Source of the DNA: Craterostigma plantagineum | Lineage: Eukaryota > Streptophyta > Magnoliopsida > Lamiales > Linderniaceae | DNA length: 64,000 nucleotides | Direction: 5' to 3' | Assembly (NCBI GenBank): GCA_027422505.1 | Contig: JAPQWV010000484.1 | Location: 248,001-312,000 of the forward strand | Shown here: in pieces, positions 31,920-43,200 of the stretch | Layout: every line of letters starts with the position of its first letter | Numbering within the stretch: position 1 is the stretch's first letter | The notes under the pieces: model-generated | What the model saw: the letters and a program-made list of their open reading frames with translations, nothing else | Told to the model about the DNA's origin: nothing | The model's database searches: none | Made by a program: the position numbers and the translations under genes

Positions 31920-32720
31920 TATCGAGTTTATGAAGAATGTCGAGTAAAAAGTCGAGGTGAATTTCATATCGACATCTTATGTTCCAAAATGTTGAGACTT
32001 TCTAACTGGATAAAATGTCGAATTCAAAGAAATTGATATACACGTCGAGACAAACGTCGAACCGAATAGGATGTCGGGCTAGAGGGAAAATATCGAGAAC
32101 CAATGAGAAATGTCGAGGCCTATGATATCGAGATTTTCCATTGTATAAATGTCGAGACTCATGTTGAGTTTCATGCCGACATTTCCAATTATAAATGTCG
32201 AATGATAGATATGATGCTGAGTAAAAAAGTCGAGATGCCATGGTAAGATGTCGAAGTCAGGAAAAAAAAATGTCGGGACCCCATTTATAAGCTATGTCGA
32301 GATTTCTAACAAATCTCGAGGGCAATCTCGATAACAATGTCGAGACCTAACATAATACTTATATCGAAATCTTCATGCACCTCGACATTCATCCTCTTAA
32401 TATCGACATTTTTGCTATGCCCACCTCTCGACATCTTAAGTATGATATCAAATTATATCTCGACATTGGTACATTATAGGTAACCTCGAAAACACATATC
32501 GAAATCTTTGTAGAATGTAAATGTCGAACCCTTATATGTATCATATCGAGTTGTTATACCAAAACAAATGTCGAGTTCTTCAAATAGTCCAAATGTCGAA
32601 TTCTTACACATACAATGTCGAGACTTAATTAACCATGCAACCCGAAATTTATCCACATGTCGAGCGAAATTGAGCGCTAAATGTCGAGATCAATTTTAAT
32701 AATGAATACGAATTCTTGTA
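31920..32720. repeat. TCGA motif array inside S2
   Basis: More than thirty TCGA cores, usually TGTCGAGA, ATATCGAGA or CTCGACAT, on both strands at about 20-30 bp spacing in AT-rich DNA. The array starts about 0.86 kb from the LTR start and takes the place of the TCGCGA array of S1. Confidence 0.9.
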
Positions 32721-32874
32721 ATATCGAGATCCTTACATACAATATTAAGGAAAATATTTCAACACTTTTCAAGAACATAGATAATCTTAGATAATGTACT
32801 GACATAATAATTTTATGATATTGGACGAAGATTAGGAATTTCGCCGAACCAGTAGCAGTTAATCTACGGACTCT

Positions 32875-32888
32875 AGGTAAGTAGAAAT
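32875..32888 (+). promoter_or_regulatory. Conserved splice-donor-like site in S2
   Basis: AGGTAAGTAGAAAT follows TAATCTACGGACTCT, as in S1 at 28251. Its conservation between diverged LTRs suggests a selected site. Confidence 0.4.
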
Positions 32889-33257
32889 TCAACTACGACA
32901 CGTAACTTGCCTGCGTTCTGAATTATGTGCTCGTGTATTTTATGTGAAATATGCATGTTACGACATGATTTAATTTTACGTATGATGGCATGGTTTGCAT
33001 ATGTACATGAGCATAGCATGAGCACTTGCACGCATGCGTAGTACGTAAGGCGCGAGGTATGAGCGTGCATAAGATCGCCTGTGTGCGATGTATACTCGCC
33101 GATATTGGTGTTGGTGTCGACTCGAATGAAGAGTCACGGCTACCCCTATGCGGCCATGGCGAATGAAGCCATAAGGCCTGTATAAGAGGCTGGGGGAATA
33201 CCCCGTATGCGGGAGATGCAACCTGGAGGATGCGGCCCGGGGCACACGCTGAGTAAG

Positions 33258-33414
33258 GGAAGATTCCTTCGGGTGACCTTCTAGCGTGTAAAACACTACC
33301 CGGAGGGAAGATTCCTTCGGGTGACCTCCGTGGTTAGTGGCCTCGGTGTTGGCTACCAGTGAGAAGCGTCCGCGTGGAGGCCACACTGAGTAAGGGAAGA
33401 TTCCTTCGGGTGAC
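33258..33414 (+). repeat. Triplicated 20-mer in S2
   Basis: GGAAGATTCCTTCGGGTGAC occurs at 33258-33277, 33306-33325 and 33395-33414. Copies one and three share longer flanks (CTGAGTAAGG before, CTTCTAG after). GGAAGATTCC within it is nearly self-complementary. S1 lacks it. Confidence 0.92.
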
Positions 33415-34881
33415 CTTCTAGTGTGAGAACCTCCACACTTGAGATCTCTATGATATGGCGCATAGTGGGATAGAAAGCCGAGGGCCCGAATGAAATAAGA
33501 GTATAAGAAAAGAGTATGAGTCAGGAGAAGAGTAAGAGTATGAGTGGAAGTGTACGAGCGATAGAAAACGACGACGCGGATTGTCGATCGTTAGGACATG
33601 TGCATACATGCATAATTTCCGCTTACTGAGCCTCGGTGGCTCATTGTTTATGTTACGTGTTGTAGGTACAGACGATCACGGTACGTGATCCGAACTTTAT
33701 GCAAGGCCAGTCCTTTGAAGCTATCCGGCTGCTTTTGAGGTGGGAGTGTGTGTATGGATGACGACCTGTGAAGGCCGGGCGCATAGGGAGCTTTTGGCTG
33801 CACATACATACACTTGTATTTTGTGTAGACACGATTTCGATGATTTGTAGAACGAATTACGAATATTCTTTTGACATGTATATAAGATTTCCGCATGCAC
33901 GTTTAAAATGAAAAATTTTATTCGCATTTTTACGTACTCGCACGATAACAAAGCATTAACACCTAGATTTAGAACGGAATACGAGGGCGGGACGACGGGT
34001 CCTGACATTGTCAGATCCATCTGGGCGGATCTTGTTGAAGTCCGGGCAGCTCTAAATGGGTTTTTTTTTAATTCTGATTTGCGACAGCGGCTGCGTGTGC
34101 CGCGGTTATGGAAGGCGGGCCGTGGCTCATGAACGGGCATCCGCTCTTTCTTGAGAAATGGTGCCCTGGTAAGTCTTTTGCGAAGAAACATCACACGACC
34201 ACCCCCCTTTGGGTCAAGCTTGGCAACGTCCCATTGGAGTTTTGGAACAAAGAGGAGCTGAGTATTGTCGCTAGCGTTATAGAAAAGCAGGGACCGCCTA
34301 GAATGCGCACGTGTGTGCATTGAGAAGAGTCTAACGGAACCTTTCATTGAGCAATTCAACATCAGACTACCAAGTGAGGATGGAGGTTTCTTGGGAGTGG
34401 TTCCTGTTCAGGCCGAGTACGAATGGCGCCCCAGGAAATGCGCCACATGCGAATCATGGAACCATGGAGCCAGGAGCTGCCCCAAGAACAGGCCACAGCC
34501 CCGGAAACCCACGCCACCGGCACCTCAACATCCCAAAATTCCACCGCAGCCGCGTAAAGCTCCGCTACCCACAATGGCCACCGATAAGCCCATCAACGTC
34601 GTGACTCAACGGAGCGCATGGCGTCATGCTGAAAATAAAGGAAAGGGCAAGGTGACCGAAGATAGCAACTCTATTGGACTGGTTCGATGTGGTTTCCTTG
34701 ATGAATGCCCCGCCTAGGAACCTTGATGAATGACCGTTCGGACCTAACATGGGTGGGTCCACTGGCACTAAGGCTACGACATCCCAATCCACCGGTGACC
34801 ATAACATGTTTGAGGTCCTCGCCGACCTTGAGGAATCTAACCTTTTTACCAAGGGTCCTATAGCAACCCTCTCGACGAGTG

Positions 34882-37303
34882 ATGATCCATGTCGCCTCCT
34901 GGAACATGCGTGGTCTAAATAGATTAGACCACAGATGGGCGGCGAGGGAATTGATCACGAGATATAATGTGCGGATTGTTGGGCTGATTGAGACGAGATC
35001 GTCGGAACAAAATGCTTCATCTATTGCAGCTTCGATACGGCAATGGAAATGGTTTTATGAGTACGAACATGGTCCTGCATCACGTATCTGGGTGGGGTGG
35101 GATGAGACCTACCTTGCGGTGAACGTCGAATCGTCCACGAACCAAGCTATTCACTGCAAGGTTAGCGTCTTAGAAGAACGTCTGGATTTCTACATTAGCT
35201 TCGTTTATGGACTGAATACCCGAGCGGAACGTTCTCATCTTTGCGCTGATCTCGCAGCGTTATCTAGCTCTCGAGCATTGGTCCCTTGGGTTGTCATGGG
35301 GGAATGCGATTATGTATGGGTCCGAAGCACAAGGAGGGGCTCCTACTGGGCTGCCGGGACATGGCTGCCTGCTTCACCGCGTCGGACCTCATCAAGTTGC
35401 CAAGGGTTGGATCCTTCTTTACGTGGTACAATCAACAAACCGGTCCCTCGGGAGTTTGGAGGCGCCTGGAGATGCTCGGAAACCTCCCGTGGTTCGCACG
35501 ATTTGGGATGTGTCTTATAGATGCGCCACACTCGCCACATCAGACCACTCACCACTCATCTTGGAGGCCAACTCAGCCTCACCCACCACAGGTGATATAT
35601 TTCGTTTTGATAACTTCCTCGTGAGGGACCCGCGTTTCATCCCGTTGGTGGAGGAGGCGTGGAGCAAGAGCATCAGCGGATATCCAATGTTCTCTATTGT
35701 GAGTCGGCTAAAATCGATCAAACATTCGCTAAAATCACTTCGGTGGGAGAAGGGAGACCTTAATAGAAATGTTCTCAAAGCTCGGCGATTCTTCGAGACT
35801 GCAGAACAATTACTAGAACAGTATCCCATGGATTCCAATCTTTTACGCCTTGAGAAGCATTGTCATTTGGTCTATGCTGGTGCGGTCGATATGGAGCATT
35901 TGGCGCTATCCTAGTGGGCTAAAGTGGCGTGGCTAAAAGACGAGACCAATGCACGGCGTTTTTTCTTCAAGAAAGTGGCAACACGACGGACCATCAACCG
36001 TATTTTCTCACTTGAAGATGACGGGGCACGACCATCGAAGGGGACACCAACGTGCGGGCTGAACTTGTTCGGTTTTACACGGATCTCCTCGAACATTCTA
36101 ATCGACTAGAGCCTATTCACCGGGATGATATAACTCCTTTCCTCACATGGAAACTCAGCGCAACCGATGGCGAATCACTGACCCAACCGGTCACGAACAT
36201 TGAAATCAAGAAGGCGCTCTTCTCTATAGGGGATAATAAATTTAACTGGCCCCGACTGATTCACAGCTGCTTCTATAAGAGCGCTTGGGACATTATGGGG
36301 CATGACATTACGCACGCCATTAAAGAATTCTTCCGCACGGGATTCTTATTGGGGGAACTCAACTCTACACTCATCACCCTTATCCCCAAGTGTGATAACC
36401 CACGCAAGGCTACGGACTTTAGACCGATCTCCTGTTGTAATGTACTGTACAAAGTCATTTCGAAAGTCCGTGCCAACCGCCTGCGGGGATGCCTGGGAAA
36501 GCTCGTTCACCCATCCCAAACGGCATTGACGTATCTCGGACAACATACTTCTGGCACAGGATATCTGCCACGGCTACAATAGTGCGGGTCTGCCCGAGCG
36601 TGTTACCTTTAAAGTCGACCTGACAAAAGCCTACGACAAGGTTGAGTGGGATTTCCTTTTGTTGACCCTCGAGGCGCTGAACTTCCCTTGCTCCTTTGTG
36701 GGTTGGATACGTCGTGCCTTACCTCGCCTCGCTTCTCGATCAACTTAAATGGGCGACCTGAAGGTTTCTTCAAGGGACGACGGGGACTACGGCAAGGCGA
36801 CCCCATTACACCTACCTATTTTCCCTGGTGATGGAGGTTCTCCATGGCATTATTGAGAATAGGATCCTTCAGCATGGCAGCTTTCGTTATCATTGGAGGT
36901 GTGAATCTACGGCGCTCTTCATGCTCTCTTTCGCAGATGACCTACTATTGTTCTCGCACGCGGATGTCCAGTCACTGAGCATCTTCAAGGACAGCTTAGA
37001 CCTCTTCGGCTCACTTGCTGGGCTTCAAGTGAATATTACAAAAAGCGAGATATTTATCTCTAAAAGAGCCGAGCGGCTCGAGGACATCATCCAAGGAATA
37101 ATGGGTTTCCCTTCGGGCTCGTTACCAGTGCGATACCTCGGTGTCCCCTTGATCACCTCTAGGCTTTCGATTGCTGATTGAGGGCCGCTTGGATCTTGGA
37201 CCAACCTGTCTCTATGTTATGTTGGCCGTGTCCAATTGATTAGATCGGTCCTTCTCGGCATTCACACTTATTGGGATGGTGTCTTCTTACTCCCCAAAAA
37301 GAC
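34882..37303 (+). pseudogene. LINE-5 ORF2: endonuclease and reverse transcriptase, broken
   Basis: ATG at 34882 begins MIHVASWNMRGLNRLDHR, with IVGLIETRSSEQNAS and WVVMGE (Asp of GDFN changed to Glu, then out of frame). The rest of the endonuclease is scattered over frames: FFTWYNQQTGPSGVWRR, then ATSDHSPLILEAN at about 35537. The frame is open to a TAG at 35911 (ALS, stop, WAKVAWLKD). RT pieces follow: LIPKCDNPRKATDFRPISCC, FKVDLTKAYDKVEW, RRGLRQGDPITP and SFADDLLLFSHAD (36927-36968). The usual SPGPDG box is damaged (NKFNWPRL), and about eleven codons are lost after RLSIAD at 37181. The copy is inactive; RT motifs A and C keep their Asp residues. Confidence 0.85.
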
Positions 37304-37759
37304 ATAAATTCATGCATTCATATCATATTTCATGCATTTACATAAGTGGTGTAGGATAAGGTATCATAATCTCATATCATAATTTCATGCATTTACATAA
37401 ATTCATGCATTCATATAATTCACTTTAAAACAAGAAGTATGTGTAGGATAAGGTATTTAAAGTATTATAATTCTACGTTTTCAAAGAAATAAGTGGTGTA
37501 AATGTTATGGGTTAAAATTTTTCTAACTTAGAGCTTTCTAGGGTTTCCTCAGGTTCTGAGAAACTTTATATGTACTAATTAAAGTGATTAAACAAATTAG
37601 GAAGTTTAATGATATTCCTGAGATTCTTTAAAGTGGAAGAAATAATTAAATAATATTAAGGTATGGCTAAAGAAGAATTTCAAAACTCTTTAGATATGGA
37701 TCTCAACCAAGATGTATAGAGACCTGAAATTGGACAATGAGCACTTCGAATTTCTTTAA

Positions 37760-39330
37760 GCAAAGGATCTCGAGATTCATTAACATAGATATTGCGAGAA
37801 CTTTGGTTCTTGATGTGAAATTGTAACAATTTAAATAATTTATAGAACTACATATGGGAAACAAGGATCTCGAGATTGGTTCAATAAAGACCTCGAAATT
37901 CTTCAACCAAGAATTCGAGATTCCTTGAGTTCTCGATATATATATAACATGCGATCATTTAAAACAATTCGTTAAGAGATATCAAAAATTTAATCATGAA
38001 GAGAAGTTAATAAATAAAATAATTCATATCACTTAGCAATTAGGATAGACATTAAATTACCTAACGTGAGGGGAAATGATTTGTCGTCTAATTGCTTGTC
38101 TGATTAACTTTTGTAATACATATCTATAAGACTTTTTCAAGTAAGAACCATTTGTGCAAGTTGAACAACGAAACAGACTTAGAAACCAGCTTTAAACAAA
38201 GAAATTGGAAGTAAACACAATCCTCAATCATCGGAACATTGGAGGTAAGGAATCATATAATATTTTTGCAATACACATATAGATATAAACGATTAATAAA
38301 CTATAAGCAAGTGTACTTAGACGATTTTGTAGCTTTAATGTATATTAGGGTTTTTGCAGAATAATAATGATTTCATTTCAGTTACTAGAATGATTTCCAT
38401 TCGGTACTAGAACATATGTTAGAATTGATAACTATGAGTTTATATACCTCAATATTAATGGAAGTTTTCGTATCCTTAAGGGTATGAAAATTTTCGATAT
38501 ATATATGAACAGTATGAAGTTTCAGGAATTCGAGAGGAATTTCATCATGAAATGTCGAGAGAAGCTATGGTGAATGTCGAAATGAATGAAGTGAAAGCTC
38601 GAGATATAATGTCGAGATCGTTTATGATACATGTTGAAATTTAAAAAAAAAATCCATAGAATGTCGAGTTGTGAGCTTGGGTATGATATCAAGATTTGGA
38701 AATTTATTAGGAATGGACTTGCATATAATAACAATGTTAGGTAAAGGTCATAATCCATATATAGTAACCCTTACATATTAGTGTCGAACAACTCCACTAA
38801 CAAGTAAAGAATACAAAAATAAAGAAATAAATAATAAATAATAAAATAAAATAAAATGATTAACAAGATTTCGAGTTATAATGTTTGATTTAGCAATTCA
38901 GTTAGATATAATATCGAGTTATAATTTCGAGAATGATGTCGAGATTTTGAAATCCAATTAGACAAATCTCTGATGTGATCTCGAATTGAACTTGGAAGAT
39001 CTCGACATACAACTTCGAGTTAGAAAATATCGAGTTAGCAATTCAGTTAGATATAATATCGACATACAAGATTTCTAGAAACTCACCTAAATGAAATGTT
39101 GAGATTTAGCAATTCAGTTAGATATAATATCGAGTTATAATTTCGAGTATGATGTCGAGATTTGAAATCCAATTAGACAAATCTCTGATGTGATCTCGAA
39201 TTGAACTTGGAAGATCTCGACATACAACTTCGAAATTAACTAAAAAGACTTCGATATGCAATCTCGAGATATATTCCGAGGATTTTGAATTATGATTTCG
39301 AGATTTGGAAATTCAATAGAATTTCGAGAT
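37760..39330. repeat. TCGAG motif array with segmental duplications in the gypsy-1 LTR
   Basis: Motifs CTCGAGATT, TGTCGAGA, AATCTCGAA and TATCGAG recur. A block starting GATTTAGCAATTCAGTTAGA at 38887 is repeated at 39103 over about 130 bp with few changes (offset 216), and TTAGCAATTCAGTTAGATAT is present a third time at about 39035. The array therefore grew at least partly by local duplication of multi-motif segments. Confidence 0.88.
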
Positions 39331-39530
39331 ATATGATAATAAAAATACTGAACTTAATGAAATTTCGAAATAAAGAGAGTTGTAATTACAGATATAAGGT
39401 ATGGTAATATCACATAAAGTGTTCGATATTTAAGGTTTCAAAATAATAAGAATTAGGATTTTCAATAATATTTTCGGTATAGTATAGCTACCAATTTTTA
39501 ATGCAGGTTCGATATTGATTAAACATAAAA

Positions 39531-39544
39531 CCTGTAAGCCAATA
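39531..39544 (+). repeat. Target site duplication of SINE-1, left
   Basis: CCTGTAAGCCAATA is matched by CCTGTAAGCCAGTA at 39767-39780 after the SINE poly(A), one mismatch in 14. Confidence 0.85.
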
Positions 39545-39766
39545 GCCAATGAGGTGTTGGTCTGGTGGTACGGCAGATAGCACTGAGGTGCTTGGGGGTA
39601 ATGAGGGAGAGGTCGTGGGTTCGAACCCTCCCATCAACATTTCCTCATGCCTGTCCCACATGGGCACACACATTTGCGTTTGAACCGATCGGCCTGTTTA
39701 GCAGGTAGTGGGTCGGCCCTCGGGTTTACCTGGCTCGCCAGGGTTCCCCGGGTCTCCAAAAAAAAA
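39545..39766 (+). mobile_element. SINE-1, tRNA-derived
   Basis: About 222 bp starting GCCAATGAGG. Pol III A box TGGTCTGGTGGTA (39558-39570) and B box GGTTCGAACCC (39618-39628) show the tRNA-like head. The body shares GGTAGTGGGTCGGCC and a CGGGTTT box with SINE-2, and it ends in poly(A) next to the second copy of the 14-bp target duplication. It is non-coding and would depend on a LINE for reverse transcription. It lies in the gypsy-1 LTR. I do not name the family. Confidence 0.88.
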
Positions 39767-40039
39767 CCTGTAAGCCAGTAGTCTTATACATTATAACGGA
39801 TAAACAGAAAGTAAACGTCACGAATCAAAGTAATCATGCATAATAAAGCATGCATATTACGCACGCATGTCATTAGAGGATTTCATATTTACGGATAAAA
39901 TAATTGTATAGGTCAGGAGTCCGATAAGGGCAAGGACAAGGTCGATTAAGCGAACGAAGAAAATAGGCAAAAATTTGTGAGTATGATATGCAACATGTGT
40001 TCTGTTCTTATGTGTTTTATGTGAATTACATGATTGATG

Positions 40040-40292
40040 GCAGCGTGCGACTAATAAGGAGAAAGGAAAGGAAACCCTTCGGGAAGATAGTACGGCGCTG
40101 ATAGCTGTGGAGCATAGGGATCGGGGCAGCCTCACACCACCAACCCCGACCAACGATGGACCTTCGACTAGCTCCGACCCGAATACTGCTCGACGCAAGG
40201 ACTGTAACCCATTCGCGGTCCTTGCTGATCTAGAATGGGATAACTCCGGCACTGAGGGTCCTACAGCAGCCCTTCTGACAGGTTCCCCATGA
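40040..40292 (+). pseudogene. LINE-6 ORF1 C-terminal tail
   Basis: The open frame TNKEKGKETLREDSTAL, HRDRGSLTPPTPTNDGPSTS, NPFAVLADLEWDNSG ends LLTGSP and TGA at 40290-40292. It matches the tail after the CCHC knuckle in LINE-5 (NKGKGKVTED, FEVLADLEESN). DUF4283 and CCHC are lost by 5' truncation. The stop overlaps the ORF2 start as ATGA. Confidence 0.8.
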
Positions 40293-43200
40293 TCCCTTGC
40301 GCCGTTTGGAATACTCGTGGTCTAAATAGGGTAGACCACAGATGGGCGGTGAGGGAGTTGGTTACTAAGAATAGGCTGAAAATTATTGGTCTGGTTGAAA
40401 CGAGAGTCTCTGAGCAGAATGCTTCGTCTATTACTCAATCTATTAGCGACTGGAAATGGTTTTACGACTACGAAAATGGCCCTGCTTCTCGTATCTGGGT
40501 TGGATGGGATGATCGTTCTGTGAATGTCACTATTGAGGCGCATAACCCGCAAGCGATCCACTGTAAAGCCCTTATTTTGGAAGACAGCCAGGTTGTCTAC
40601 ATCTCATTCATTTATGGGCAGAATCTACGTACGGAGAGGCGAAGTTTATGGGATGACCTTATTGAGATGTCGCAGTCTCGGGTGGATAGTCCGTGGGTGG
40701 TGATGGGAGACTTTAATGCGATTCTGGACGACACTGAAGCCCGGGGAGGCAACCCCGGGGGGGCTGCCCGGATATGGCAGCTTGCTTCACGGCATCTGAT
40801 CTGATTGGGCTACCTCGGTTGGGTGCACCCTTCACTTGGTACAACCAACAAAGCGGTGTTGCGGCTATATGGCGTAGACTAGATAGAATGGTGGGAAACC
40901 CCTCTTGGTTTACCCGATTTGGTGACCTAGCCTATCGATGTGCTCTCCCCTCTACCTCAGACCACTCTCCTCTCATTTTGGAGGTTAATATTCCGGCGCG
41001 AGCTACGGGTCCTATTTTCCGTTTTGACAATTTTCTTACTAAGGATCCTCGATTTGCTTCTTTGGTTGAAGAAGCGTGGAGTAGCCCTGTGACTGGTTAC
41101 CCCATGTATTCTGTTGTTAAGAAACTCAAGGGCGTTAAGCAAGCTATGAAACGCCTCCGAAGAGATAAAGGAGATCTGAACCACAACACTCTGGAAGCTA
41201 AGAGATACCTCGATACTGTCCAGGATATGGCTGTCCACTACCCTATGGACCACAACCTTCTCCTACTCGAAAAACGATGCCGGTTCGCTTACGCCAGAGC
41301 TGTGGAAATGGAACACGAGGCCCTCATTCAGCGAGCCAAAGTGGCGTGGCTCAAGGACGGGGATCAATGTACCTCTTTCTTCTTCAAGAAAGTGGCCACC
41401 CGACGGGCTACTAACCGGATTTTCTCCCTAGAGAATGAAATGGGGGACACCTTTGAGGGTGACACTCTTGTACGCTCCGAACTGGTTCGCTTCTATACGG
41501 ATTTGCTTAGCCAGTCTACCCATACGCACCCTGTCTCCGCATCTCTGCTCGCTCCATTCCTAGAAAGGAAACTTGGCATGGATGAGGCTTTAGCGATGAT
41601 TCAACCGATTAGTGACGATGAGATAAAGAGTGCTCTCTTTTCTATGGGCGACAACAAATCCCCTGGACCAGATGGGTTTTCAGCGGCTTTCTTCAAACAC
41701 GCTTGGAGCACTGTTGGATCCGAAATTACCAATGCCATAAAAGAATTCTTCCGTACGGGGCTGCTTCTCAAGGAGCTCAACTCGACCCTCATTACTCTCA
41801 TACCCAAGAGCGACAACCCGAGGTTCGCCAAGGATTTCAGACCTATATCCTGTTGCAACGTGCTCTATAAAGTTATTTCCAAGGTTATTGCCAATCGATT
41901 GAAGGGATACCTCAGTCGTCTTGTCCACCCGACGCAAACCGCGTTCATTCCCGGCCGGCGTATTTCAGATAACATACTCTTAGCACAAGAGATCTGCCAC
42001 GGGTATAACAGTGTTGGTCTTCCTGAACGTGTCGCCTTCAAAATAGATATCGCAAAAGCCTACGATCGTGTCGAGTGGGACTTCATTCTCGGGACTCTTG
42101 AAGCTCTCAATTTCCATAGCACGTTTGTGGGCTGGATCCGCGCTTGCCTCACGTCACCTTATTACTCGATCAACATCAATGGCAGACCGGAGGGTTACTT
42201 CAAAGGGCGACGCGGCCTTAGACAGGGCGACCCCATCTCACCCTACCTGTTCACGCTCGTGATGGAGGTGCTGCACGGCATTATCACTGACGGAATTCGC
42301 TGCAACCCCAGGTTCCGCTACCATTGGAAATGTGATACCACTAGGCTATTTATGCTCTCCTTTGCGGATGACATCCTTCTCTTCTCGCACGCTGATGTTG
42401 AGTCTGTTACCGTCCTCAAAGGCTGCATTGAACAGTTCGCTACGCTATCTGGTCTTCAGACCAATCTCCAGAAAAGCGAAATGTTCATCTCAAAAAGAGC
42501 GGAACGCCTTAAGGACCAGATCCAGGCGGTTATGGGCATTCCTACTGGATCCCTTCCGGTTCGTTACCTTGGGGTCCCCCTTATCACTTCGAAGCTTAGT
42601 ATTGCGGACTGCGCCCCTCTCCTCAGTTGCATTGATCGTCGCTTGGGCTCTTGGACTAACCTTTCCCTATCATATGCGGGTCGGACGCAACTCATCAAAT
42701 CGGTCCTCCTTGGATTCCATACTTATTGGGCGAGCGTCTTTCTTCTCCCGAAAGGTATCATTAAGAGCATCGAGACTAAACTCCGGAACTTCCTCTGGAA
42801 CGGCTCCTCTGCTAAAGTGGCCTGGGTCGATATTTGTCTACCGAAGGACGAAGGCGGCTTGGGGATTAGACCTATCGACACTGATAATAAGGCCCTCCTG
42901 CTGCGACTTCTCTGGAATCTATTAAGTGGCGAGACCGCCTCCATATGGGCCTCCTGGATCCGGCAGACGCGACTCCTTAATACTTCGCTTTGGACTATTA
43001 GGCCCTCATCTCGCACTTAGTGGAGTTGGAGGCAGCTTCTTAAGCTCCGTAATCACATCCGCCCACTCATCACCTTCAGCATTGGGAATGGCTCCTCGAT
43101 TAGACTTTGGACCGATCCGTGGCTCCTTCAAGGGCCCCTGATTGATCGATTTCCTCGTGGCCCTTCGATCATGGGCATCCCCCTTGATTCTAAGCTTAGC

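Larger units (their letters stand above)
31057..34007 (+). mobile_element. Solo LTR S2 (gypsy type, 2.95 kb)
   Basis: It starts TGTAGGGCCC and ends GGGTCCTGACA, 2951 bp, with an exact 5-bp target duplication TTGTC (31052-31056 and 34008-34012). It has no internal retroviral sequence, so it is a solo LTR left after LTR-LTR recombination. It is related to S1 along its ends but carries a different motif array in the middle. Confidence 0.9.
30050..34885 (+). pseudogene. LINE-5 ORF1 (DUF4283, CCHC), split by S2
   Basis: The N-terminal Ser/Pro-rich part runs 30050-30880 (VAEAAKKLVQNPRI, QPTAATAMTGGYPNG). DUF4283 starts at about 30899 with VIEGVVEARPPWEVARIGS and VGYFFGKRPYFRHLED, and is cut at 31056 by S2. 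It resumes at 34013 with RSIWADLVEVRAALNGFF. A run of T near 34060 shifts the frame before FATAAACAAVMEGGPWLMNG. LWVKLGNVPLEFWNKEEL and EPFIEQFNIRLPSEDG follow, then the knuckle CATCESWNHGARSCPKN (about 34440-34490) and a Pro/Lys-rich tail with a stop at 34715. Rejoining at the S2 site also needs a one-base correction. ORF1 binds LINE RNA; this copy cannot make it. Confidence 0.8.
30050..37303 (+). mobile_element. LINE-5: long plus-strand LINE interrupted by solo LTR S2
   Basis: It runs from within ORF1 (AAACCTGTTACACCGG) through DUF4283, CCHC, endonuclease and RT, with S2 inserted in DUF4283. It stops at about 37303 after HTYWDGVFLLPKK, where the gypsy-1 LTR begins; the missing 3' end may lie beyond the window. 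The ORFs carry many stops and shifts. RT motif C is intact (SFADDLLLFSHAD). Confidence 0.82.

Noticed and set aside
37303..37304. Exact left end and target duplication of the gypsy-1 5' LTR
   Set aside because: Several TG candidates exist (for example near 37351) and the right partner lies outside the window, so no boundary could be supported.
39600..39640. Possible tRNA gene (B box GGTTCGAACCC)
   Set aside because: There is no clover-leaf acceptor stem; the body continues into a poly(A)-tailed SINE with target duplication.
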